A DNA stretch of 64,000 bases, from the NCBI GenBank assembly GCA_050084515.1, contig CM114272.1:7998001-8062000 (forward strand), in the 5' to 3' direction. The DNA comes from Blasia pusilla. Its lineage: Eukaryota > Marchantiophyta > Marchantiopsida > Blasiales. A model generated the notes under the pieces. It did no database searches, had not been told where the DNA came from, and saw only the letters and a program-made list of their open reading frames with translations. Numbering within the stretch: the stretch's first letter is position 1; every line of letters begins with the position of its first letter. Positions 35,909-44,918 of the stretch are shown here, in pieces. The position numbers were made by a program, and so were the translations under genes.

Positions 35909-36863
35909 GGATATTCGAGTGTTAGATCTCTTTGGAAGGATAAGCACCAGGTTAGGTGTTGTTTTGCAGGCAAGAGTGCAAGTACAACAATACCTGTATG
36001 TGGAGAGTGATGATGTCGCGAGGCCCGTCTTACTGCGACATGTGGCGTAGTTACGCGTACGTTTTCCCGACTTATTGTGTGGGTCCGTGGTACAGGGGTA
36101 CCAGAGTTCCCTACCAAGGGATATTTCGTTGTTGGGGGCGCAAGACTTAGAGCGGGTAGGGACCATTGATTTGGTCATTGCCGGTTGGCCATGTCAGGGC
36201 CAATCGAGTGTTGGACGAGGCAATGGGTTGGCTGACACTCGGTCCAGGTTGTTTTGGGAGATGTTGAGGGTCTTACCGCAGTTGTAGGAGCACCAGTCTT
36301 GTTCTCTAGCCTACATTCTGGAGAATGTGCCGATCTTAGGAGACTCCAGGTCATAGGTGGTGACGAGTGCTCATCAGGTGCGTCCTTGGATCGGCCCAGT
36401 AGTGTTCTTGGATGCACCGAGTGTAGGTTCTAGAGCCCATCGCCCGTGTCTATGGTGGATCAACTAGGTGCCCCATGCGGTGTTACGGAGGACATATGCG
36501 AGAGTGGAGCGCCCCTCCCATTTGTTAGTGGATTCCATTCTGGATCCAGGTCGTCGATCACAGGCAGTGAGGCACGATGATCGACCACCGTTGACTGTGG
36601 TCAACAAGGTAGGCAGGCCGCGAGCAACCTTGCCCACGTTTGTGAGTTTTCCCGCTTCCTATTCATACAAGGAGGCCGGTCCAGGCTTGGTTTGGGATGA
36701 CCAGGTTCAGCGGTTGGTGGAGCCCAACGCCAACGAGAGAGAGCGAGCGATGGGATTTCCCACAAGAGTGAGGGTAGTACCGTTAGTGTTAGAGGCATCA
36801 CGATGCCATGTCTTGGGTCAAGCGATGGACGTGAACTACTTGACATGGATCCTCAGCTTGTTA
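35909..36863 (+). pseudogene. Cytosine-5 DNA methyltransferase domain inside the retrotransposon
   Basis: C5 methyltransferases transfer a methyl group from S-adenosylmethionine to cytosine in DNA. All motifs lie in one frame: motif I VLDLFGRISTRLGV (35919-35960, AdoMet loop), motif II YLYVESDDVAR (about 35990), motif IV DLVIAGWPCQGQS with the catalytic PCQ at 36189-36197, motif VI ENV at 36321-36329, motif VIII-like DAPSVGSRAHRPCLWW (about 36396-36445), then ERERAMGFP (about 36733-36762) and motif X-like GQAMDVNYLTWIL (about 36818-36856). The AHR-x-x-x-W pattern and the MGFP segment recall DNMT3/DRM enzymes more than MET1/DNMT1 or CMT, but this is by eye. Four in-frame TAG stops (36048, 36285, 36354, 36465) inactivate it. 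It sits where Ty3 elements normally go straight from protease to reverse transcriptase. The domain call is firm; the subfamily is not. Confidence 0.87.
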
Positions 36864-37219
36864 GTGGTTGACCAGCGTCGTATGAGATCGCGAGATCACA
36901 GCGGTTGCGTTGGAGCCCCATGCCTACCGAGACGGTGGAGGCAGTGGTTGGGGGCAATACCGGAGGATATCTACTCACGAGGGGAGATCTCGAGAGACAC
37001 CCTTGGACTTCTTGGGATATTTTGCAGGTACGCCAGGAGATGATAGCCACAGCATCGAGCGTGGTTCCGGGCACTACACGTGGAGGAGATCAGAGTTTGC
37101 AGTTGGCTGGAGGAGAGTGGCCGAGTGTTGTTGTTCGAGACGGGGTTGCACCATAGCAACCATCGATACCCACGCCGGAGAGTCCTACCGTAGTCACGAT
37201 GGAGACTTGGGAGCCAGAT

Positions 37220-37560
37220 ATGGGCCCTAAATTGACAGGAAGAGGGCGGCGCTGGATACATCAGTTCCTGAGGAGTTATAGGAGTTGCTTTGCCTTGAGC
37301 ATGGAGAATTTGGGTACGCTGAAGGGACTGGGGATCCGCATTGAGTTGTCGAGTGATACCCCGATCTTTTGACAACCCTACAGGTACAATGATATGGAGA
37401 GGGCTCTGTTGTTGTAGGAGTATGATTTTCAGGTGGTACATAGACTTGGGACGCTCAACCAGGATGTAGATGGGTTGAGTTGTCACCCATGCTCGAGTCA
37501 GGGAGATGCGACTGGAGCTCAAGGGCATGGAGAGAGTGATGAGGAGTGAGTGCCAGGATG
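37220..37560 (+). pseudogene. Reverse transcriptase/RNase H remnant with large deletion
   Basis: IRIELSSDTPIF and QPYRYNDME (about 37338-37400) are the usual entry into a Ty3 reverse transcriptase. Within a few codons the text jumps to EYDFQVVHRLGTLNQDVDGL (about 37418-37477), the C-terminal end of RNase H. The roughly 400 codons in between, including the YxDD catalytic box, are gone. Stops at 37370 (TGA) and 37415 (TAG) add to the damage. Autonomous reverse transcription is impossible. Confidence 0.78.
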
Positions 37561-37673
37561 GTACGCGTCAGCCTATTTAGGCGTGTTGGCTATGGAGAGC
37601 GAGAGTGTGGAGACTTCGATGGCGAGGTCTAGTGGAGAGTCCTTGGATCATGAGGCCAGTGAGGGGATGACAG

Positions 37674-38815
37674 GTGTTCGATATTCATGATGATGGAGTA
37701 GTCTTGGAGTACCTTCGTACTGGCAACGTTGCGAGCACTGTGGATGCTAGAGAGCTGGATCGGATCCTACAGCAGGCCAGACGGTTCCGTTGGGAGGGGA
37801 CATATGTTTTGAGGGTTTGGGAGGATGGTAGAGTATGCGTAGTGCCGCATCCTTCGCAGAGAGCACGACTAGTGCAGCATGCCCATGGGGAGTTGGGTCA
37901 CTTTGGGGTGAAGCGGATGTACAGCTTGCTCCAGATTCAGTATTGGTGGCGAGGCATGCAGACTGACATTCAGCAGTTTGTTGCCAGGTGCATGGTGTGT
38001 GATCGGGTCTGAGCATCGTTCAATGCTCCAACTCCACAGTTGCATCCATTACCAATCATGGGCTTAGGGTATAGATGGAGTTTGGATTTTGTAGGACCTT
38101 TTCCTTTGACGGAGCGTCACACTCGTTATGTATTGGTGATGGTCGAGCACTTCTCGAAGTGGATCGAGTTGGTTGCATTGCCTGACAAAGCGAGTCAGGG
38201 AGTAGCTTATGCCTTCCTTGATAGAGTGTTGAGTCATTGTGGTGCACCGGCTGAGGTGTTGACATACTACTAGGATACCGAGTTTCGCGGTGAGTTCCAA
38301 GCCTTGTGTGATCAGGCGCTGATCGACCATCGCACGACTTTGCGAGATCATCCCGAGGTGGATGGATTAGCGGAGGGAGTTTTGCAGACGGTGAAGAGGG
38401 GTTTATGCAAGTATGGCTTGCAGAGAGGTCACCTAGGAGATTGGGACCTCCAGTTGCCGTGGTTGGCGATGGGATACAGATTCAGCATGCATGCATGCAT
38501 CCTTAGCATTTTTTTCACCGTACTTCCTACTTTATGGCTGAGAGCCAGATTTACCTGCGGCCATTCGTCGAGATGCTGGTGAGGTGCTCGACCTTGATGA
38601 CCTAGATGTATGGATGCGAGCATGTTCTCAGAGGGCTGAGTTATTTCGGAGAGTGATGCCCATGGCGTTTGAGAACTTGGCGATTGCGCAGCATCGGGAT
38701 ACGTTGAGGTATGCGACTATTCGGGGTGGTGGTTATCTACCAACTATCCGGAGGTTTCATGAGGGAGTTATGTCTACTTGCAACAGACGGCACCAGCGAC
38801 ATTGGATGTGATTGC
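37674..38815 (+). pseudogene. Retrotransposon integrase (zinc-binding and core domains)
   Basis: Integrase joins element cDNA to host DNA. The HHCC zinc-binding domain is seen in HAHGELGHFGVKRMYSLLQI and FVARCMVCDRV. The core follows: YRWSLDFVGPFPLTERHTRY (first Asp), LTYY-stop-DTEFRGEF (where the second catalytic Asp is expected, replaced here), DHPEVDGLAEGVLQTVKRGL (catalytic Glu). One frame holds 37674-38582 with stops only at 38010 (TGA) and 38271 (TAG); the later part (LDVWMRACSQRAELFRRV) is in another frame. The matching part of the 14-kb copy is at 13740-14340. Confidence 0.85.
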
Positions 38816-39128
38816 AGGGCGCACTATCCAAAGAGTGCGTGACATTTTGCCATCCAGTGTTCTCTTGCTAGAGAGACGCGATGGTATGGTATGGAAGGAC
38901 CATGTGCGTAATTATGCGCCATGTCACCTTCCTAACATTGATGGTACAGTAGATCTGAGCTTAGCAGTAGTTCCTGCAGGCTTGCGTTGTATGTTGTATG
39001 GTTATGCCCGTGGTGCGGCCACGATGCTAGTTTGTGATGGATGTTCGAGAGGTTGGCATATGGCATGTCTGACATCACCTCTCACTAGGATTCCTCAAGG
39101 ACGATGGATGTGTCCCAGATGTACATAG
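38816..39128 (+). pseudogene. Integrase C-terminal extension with PHD-finger-like module
   Basis: The frame opening near 38778 reads IAGRTIQRVRDILPSSVLLL and NYAPCHLPNID, followed by RCMLYGYARGAATMLVCDGC, then SRGWHMACLTSPLTRIPQGRW and MCPRCT before the stop at 39126. CDGC, GWHxxCL, PPL-like, IPxGxW and CPxC is the core of a PHD finger; one Cys of the first pair appears lost (CMLY). PHD fingers bind histone H3 tails, so in an integrase tail it could steer insertion, as chromodomains do in chromoviruses. The damaged counterpart in the second copy is at 14500-14755. Confidence 0.75.
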
Positions 39129-39312
39129 AGGAGATACTAGGTAGGTTTCGATTCCGACTTTTCTTGTGACATGGATGACAAGAAGGTGACTAACGATGGG
39201 GCACGTAAGCACCCGGTCTTTCTCCTCTTAGCGTCCTGGAGATGTATGTCGTGGTAGATAGGGATAGGGGACTATCTAGAGTTAGAGGGACCTAACCACC
39301 ATCTATGGGGGT

Positions 39313-39443
39313 GATTGGAGATATTTTAGTACTTCTTGTCTCGTTGTTTGGATGCCATGAGTTAGCATGGGATCGTGCGGGTTTGTGTGTGTGTTCGGTG
39401 ACAGCGATGTATGTTTTGTAGCGATGTGTATACGCACAATAGC
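39313..39443 (+). repeat. Copy C of a direct repeat flanking the 3' LTR
   Basis: Begins TTGGAGATATTTTAGTACTT and ends GCACAATAGC directly before the LTR start TGTCATG at 39444. It is repeated at 39957-40081 with few mismatches. See that entry and the finding on the C-LTR-C arrangement. Confidence 0.85.
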
Positions 39444-39955
39444 TGTCATGTCTTTTAGGATAGATCGGTGAGATCTAGTAGAGTGTCTTTGTGAGTAGTG
39501 GAGGACAGGCTCAATAGGTCGAGGATGACCTGTTGAGGCCCCGAGAAACCTGAGAGAGCATGTTTCCCCTTCGTTTCGGCTCATTTGGAGCCATATTGAG
39601 GAACTTATATTTTAGGTAAGTACCATTTTGAGTATATGATCCACTTCTATTTTTGGTAAGTGGCCCTTGACCTCCTAAATCAGGTCAAGAGCCAAGGAGG
39701 TGACTTGGGAGAATAGGTTACCATGGAGAGAGCTTGGGAGAGGGGAGGGGTATACCTCAAGGAGAGAGAGCTTGAGAGCTCATTCTTTCTTTGTTGAACC
39801 TCTTGGCATAAGGCGGCGGAGCTATGGTCCCTTGCCTTGTGAGTGTAACCCAAGCCTCTCATTAGGAGAGTGGGTTTGGTTTGATATGAGAGAGAGTGCA
39901 CATCTTTGAGAGTTATGGTGTGAGATGGTATAGAGAGAGATTGGATCTTACTTTA
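39444..39955 (+). repeat. 3' LTR of the retrotransposon
   Basis: Starts TGTCATGTCTTTTAGG and matches 31286-31783 along its length. It keeps the TGAGAGAGCATGTTTCC segment absent from the left LTR but present in the solo LTR at 21.7 kb, so the left one lost it. The match ends at the same base (after TTACTTTA) as in the left copy. Confidence 0.8.
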
Positions 39956-39956
39956 T

Positions 39957-40081
39957 TGGAGATATTTTAGTACTTCTTGTCTTGTTGTTTGGATGCCATG
40001 AACTATCATGGGATCGTGCGTGTTTGTGTGTGTGTTCGGTGATATCGATGTATGTTTTGTAGCGATGTGTATGTGCACCAT
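39957..40081 (+). repeat. Second copy (C') of the repeat flanking the 3' LTR
   Basis: Near-identical to 39313-39443. It ends at GTGCACCAT, directly before the ACCTT target duplication, so this copy forms the right edge of the inserted element. Either C' is the true 3' end of the LTR, lost from the left LTR, or it marks a rearranged tandem element. Confidence 0.8.
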
Positions 40082-40456
40082 ACCTTTTCTAAGACAAAAT
40101 TAATATTTATCATCAAAGGAAGCTCAAGTGACAAGACAAATCCTTGACTCTCTATTCAATCGTCGCACGAGTTGGGGATGGAAGAGGGAAAGCAACCTAT
40201 CATGAAGAAGAGGCAAGAAATTATAAGGTGACATGTTTAAATTTCATCAATTTCGTTTCTTTTCTGTTTGCTAATCATCAACGAAGAATCTCTAACTCTT
40301 GCTCCATGGCCATCAATCTTTTGAAAATGGTTTTTGGAGTTTCCATTATAAGGTGCATTGTTACGATTCCTTCATTCTTTATTGTTTCATCTATTTGATT
40401 ATATTTCTATTGCCTTCTCTTTTATTGTTAGCCTTGCTAGTGTTACAGAACACAAT

Positions 40457-40748
40457 CATAAAACAAGATCAAGGTAGAAGATGCATGATGCTAGAAAAGA
40501 ACCCAAAAAAAAGCATGGTCACACACAAACAAACATGGACGGACAAGTCTAGACATGTCCACGGACATAGATTACAAGAGGTGAGGCCCACACTTATGAC
40601 TTATGATGGAAGGTAGGGCAAGGGCGAGTTGGGCAATAAGGGGGGGGAGTGGATATAGAGGGAGGAAGAGAATGGGAAAGTATGGAACATGAAGGAAAAT
40701 GGAGGGAATGAGAAAGAAGGGGAAGATGGGGTTCATATGGGGAAGTCT
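40457..40748 (+). repeat. Direct repeat unit D1
   Basis: Starts CATAAAACAAGATCAAG and contains GGACATAGATTACAAGAGGT, TTATGATGGAAGG and a purine-rich tail. It is repeated in the same orientation at 41022-41268. The shared start includes what should be flanking DNA, so the whole block was duplicated. Confidence 0.75.
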
Positions 40749-41021
40749 TGAACTAAAGCAATTGATATACCCTACCTACTTCCAAAAGAAAATTCCACTT
40801 ATTATTACAAGATTTTTTCTTTAGATTTCAATAGAAATGAGCCAAAATATTTTTGAGCATATGTGCCACCATCTATGGTCATGGTGATTGTAACCTTGCT
40901 AACTTTCTATGAGAGATATTCCATAACTCAATTATGACTGGGCACCAACAAGTGATAAAAGTTACCAATTTGACTTCCAACCTCTTGGAAAAAGGTTGTA
41001 GAAAGTGTAATAGGAGATAGT

Positions 41022-41345
41022 CATAAAACAAGATCAAGAGCCTAGTTGCACAACAATGGACAAGTTCGTCCCTTGGACATACAAGTTTGGACATGTCTAC
41101 GGACATGGATTGCAAGAGGTGGGATCCACACTTATAGTTCATGATGGAAGGCAGGACAAGGGCGAATATGGCAATAAGGGGGGAGGGAGGAAGAAATGGG
41201 AGAGTATGGAACACGAGGGCAAATGGGGAGATGAGAAAGAAGGGAAGGCGGGGCCGACATGGATAACTCCTTCCACATGACAGTCCTAAGTCCACGGATA
41301 TGGATATGTCCGCAAACAAAGACTTTGTCCATATGCAACCTTGAT
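41022..41345 (+). repeat. Direct repeat unit D2 with inverted-repeat ends (possible hAT-like MITE)
   Basis: 41022-41268 repeats D1. Within it, 41040-41345 starts near GTTGCACAACAATGGACAAG and ends GACTTTGTCCATATGCAACC, roughly inverted ends. GATCAAGA occurs on both sides (41029-41036 and just after the right end, near 41345-41352), fitting an 8-bp target duplication of hAT-type elements. The ends are imperfect. Confidence 0.45.
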
Positions 41346-42089
41346 CAAGATCTTATAAACTTGTCAAGATCCCAAGACTATTTTGTTTCACATGATGGTG
41401 AAGGAAACTTGAATATAGGCCATGGAGATTTTTTATATGAAAAACTTCTCTATCTTAAGGAAATAATGAACCACTTGTATTCATTCTTCAATTGCGAAAG
41501 AGTTGCACATTAGGACATTCTCAAACATATTGTGAGTATCCATACATCCATAAATAGGTACGCATGGACTCAAGCTCATGGTTGAGGTCAAGATCATCTA
41601 GGTCATCCAAAATGATCATCTTAGGTGGTAGGCGACAATAAATTATAATAATGCGGACTTCTATGCAAAACTTATTTTCCACCAACATTAATGTATTCTC
41701 ACGAGGTTGCACGGAAATGAAATTATCCATGGGATAGACAAGTCCATACATGCTCAACAGATCCTCCGCGCGGGCTTTTCCGATCCCCTGGTGACCCGCA
41801 CGGAAAGAGGTGTGTGCTCAGATTAAGGGAGGTGGACATGGATGGAATGGATGTGTGGGCTATGATCCCTCACTTGGCCCGCATCAAGCCAACACTGGTC
41901 AGCAATGCGGGTTGGGCCCGTGGCTACCTCGCAGAAGGCCCGTACAAGTGCACGCCTTATGTAGGTTTGGTTGCGATCTAATGCGGGCTACAAAATGGCT
42001 GGCAAGAATGACGATGGGTTCCTAGACTGGGTGTCGGCTAGTCGAGCCTAGGACTACATTGCAAGCTCCAGTGCAGGCCGCGGGTAAAG

Positions 42090-42499
42090 GGTTGCACACC
42101 GACAAAGTCCATGTCCGCGGACATGTCCATATTTGTGGACTTATGTCTATTTTAGGGACGAACATATCCATGCGGGCTCGGGTACCCGCACCCAAGCCTG
42201 CCAAGCCGTCGCGTAGACCTGGACTGGCCAAGCCTGCATGCGGGTTGTGGTCCGCTCGCAATAGGCCGTAGGCGCGCAGCTAGGCCTACGGGTCTAGTTG
42301 CACGCGGCCACAACCTGAGTGTGGGATGGGCCAGCCTGGGTCTACACGACAGCTCGGCTGGCTCAAGGTCGGGCTCAAACACGGGCCATGGGTACTCGAG
42401 CAGCATGTCTGGACTTGTTCGTTTCCGTGCGACCACATGAACATGTCCGTCCTATGGATGGATATAAGTCCACAAACATGGACATGTATGTGTGCAACC
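42090..42499 (+). repeat. 410-bp element with GGTTGCACAC inverted ends
   Basis: Left end GGTTGCACAC, right end GTGTGCAACC; each is followed inward by GGACATG motifs and TTTGTGGACTTAT. The left arm also contains the palindrome ATGTCCGCGGACAT (42111-42124). The left arm is the reverse complement of 41287-41341, so the three ends form one family. The middle is GC-rich without a reading frame of note. No target duplication is seen. Confidence 0.5.
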
Positions 42500-43386
42500 T
42501 TTTACTCTCATGATGGAAAAATGTTTTTTTGTTACATAGGCTATGATATCATAAGGTAACATCATGAGTCCTGCAATCAAATTTGATATAGTGCTCAACC
42601 CCAAAACCACCTATACATTTCTGTGTTTGTAGAACCAACAATTTTTGTTGCAATTGTAGTCCACTCATGAATTCATTTGTGGTTTTATGCAAACGTCCAT
42701 GGTGAAGACCACTCTCTTTGTAGGTGAGAATAGGAGTTTCAGGGTGGCATCTCTTTTTCTCCCTTGAAGGTCATTATGTAACATCCCCCACCATGCCTGA
42801 ACCAAATGGACCTTTGACACTCCTTATATGGCTCAAAGATTAATCAAGGAGAATATGCATGTATATGCCTTATGTGGTTCTCTCATGCCATGGCATTTGA
42901 GTCATGGATACTCCACAAATTCTTGCTCTAAACTCCTTAATGGGTCCTTCTAAAAGCCTTGAAGAATTCTACAATCAAACAAAATTTGGGATGGACTTGT
43001 TCAATGGATAGAATTCCTCCAATTTTTGCCCTTCCTCCCTTACGGGAAGAGAGAGCCTGTCGGCCTTCAGAGGAGAAAATACACTCTCTCAAATCGAAGG
43101 TCAAATATACCAGAAAAAATGAACATAAATTTTAAACCATTTCTCATTACAAAAATCATGAAGGAAAGGAAAAAAGGCTCAGGTTCTTACCATAATGAAA
43201 TACACTTTCCCACATTTCATCCATACTTGACGTAGTCTCTTGTCTATACACCGCGTATAAAAAGGTTCAATAAGCAACACATAATCAAGGTTAAAGTAAA
43301 GCCTCCATGCTTCAATAGATACTAGTCATAATATGATATTTAAAACACAAAACTTGTGATAATTATCCATTGATAATTATACATAT

Positions 43387-44918
43387 TAGCCGACCTATTC
43401 TGATTTTATGCGAGTATAATTATCACTCGCATAAAATCCAATATGCATATAGTAAAGCAAAATGAGGAAATACTCTGCGCTAATGTATATATCGTATCCT
43501 ATTTAGGAAAAAACCATCCTCCCATGCCGGTAGGGCATACCAAAATATATATATATATACACACACATTTATGTACACTCCATATATCAACAAATCTTTG
43601 ACAAATCCACACTCATCCAATGCAAACTATGAAATCAAAACCATGGAAATTGCTCACAATTTGTTTTTTATTGCTTTCCTTGCTTAGCGCTCTCCTACAT
43701 CAAAGCCCTTGTAGTAACACAAGTACCTTAGTGTAACCTTACTAGTGGATTTTGTACATCTTGTAGCCCCAATTCTACTAAATTTTCATTAGCACTATCA
43801 CGAACATTTATTCCACTCAAAAATTGGATGTCTATTTTTTTTTAGCAATAAATAAATTCTCTACCTACTAATGTATATTAGTATTTTGCTTAGTTCTCAT
43901 TAAGCTAAGTTATTGTCCTAGACTCGACTCAACCCTATAAAACATGATGTATCCTAGGGAGAAGCCCACACCTAGGAGAGCAACCATTTGATATTTTTTT
44001 CCTCTTCGTAATGAAATTATCATGCCCACTGTTGATTGTGCCCATAGTGACTTGCAATTATACAAAGATTGCTCTCAAAGCTAGGTCACTTGAGCTTCAA
44101 GATAACACATAGTTCGTCACTATGACATTATACGTTTGCCAAATAGTTGACCGTGTAGATAAAATGGTAATGTGTCACTTCTAGAGTGTAAGGCTCTACA
44201 CATACAGACTATGTCCTTATTTCGAGGTTACTAACAATCTTGCAATTTGGACTTTCACAAGGCTTATAGATGCCAAGGAGTTCAAAATATCATTCTTTGC
44301 ATAGGATGATTCCATTTTTGGAGAGAAGTGTGATGATTTCATATTCATCCTCTATATGGAAAATTTATCTTGAAATTTTTGTTTAGTACAAATGTGAAAT
44401 GTGAATTAGTTAGGAGAGAAGATTTGGCCGTTTTGGTCTTCACAAAGGTGAACCTAAAACCCTCCAATTTCTTTAGACAGATGAAGTCATGATGAGTGCA
44501 CTATGAGGATTCGAGCACTCATGAGAAGAGTTTGGAAGAAATACTTCGAGTGTTTCGGAATTAAGATAACTCTAGGATTTGAGAAGGGAGATTTAGAACT
44601 GGGGTCAACGTTTTTATGAACCTCTGAAATTCAGTCTATTCAGCAGTGAAAAACTACAAGAGATGATGATTTTAAAACTATCAACATTTAAAATCATCTA
44701 TACTACTAACAAGGGAGCAATTCCTCTCGTGGCCACACTTCTTTTACTGACATATGTTGAATGGAATATTGAAAGGTGAAAAAAAATATTCACTCCCATG
44801 ATTCTCTGGCAGCTTTGAATCCCATCTATCCTAGGATTCGTGCATCACACGGACCTCATGGGCACTTACTTTTATAATTAAATACAAGTGCTATTCGAGG
44901 ATCAGAATAGGTCGGCTA
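43387..44918. repeat. Segment flanked by perfect 18-bp inverted repeats
   Basis: TAGCCGACCTATTCTGAT at 43387-43404 and its exact reverse complement at 44901-44918 enclose 1.5 kb of AT-rich DNA. The left end also forms a 13-bp hairpin, GATTTTATGCGAG with CTCGCATAAAATC, at 43402-43438. No transposase frame or target duplication is visible, so this may be a decayed non-autonomous DNA transposon or two separate ends. Confidence 0.5.

Larger units (their letters stand above)
31286..40081 (+). mobile_element. Ty3-type LTR retrotransposon carrying a DNA methyltransferase and PHD-like integrase tail (defective)
   Basis: The element is bounded by the direct repeat ACCTT at 31281-31285 and 40082-40086, a 5-bp target duplication as expected for integrase-made insertions. 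Order: 5' LTR, leader, gag with zinc knuckle, protease, cytosine methyltransferase, remnant of reverse transcriptase and RNase H, integrase, PHD-like tail, 3' LTR. Protease before integrase, with the RNase H trace directly upstream of integrase, is the Ty3/gypsy order. Stops and frameshifts occur in every domain, and most of the reverse transcriptase is deleted, so it cannot move on its own. A second, more decayed copy lies at 10.8-14.76 kb and a solo LTR at 21.25-21.76 kb. Confidence 0.88.

Noticed and set aside
35498-36178. 226-codon open frame on the minus strand across protease linker and methyltransferase
   Set aside because: It is the antisense shadow of the methyltransferase/linker frame, shows no domain, and the sense strand carries the known motifs.
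36971-37528. 185-codon minus-strand frame in the retrotransposon
   Set aside because: Antisense to the methyltransferase-to-RNase H region, no recognisable motif.
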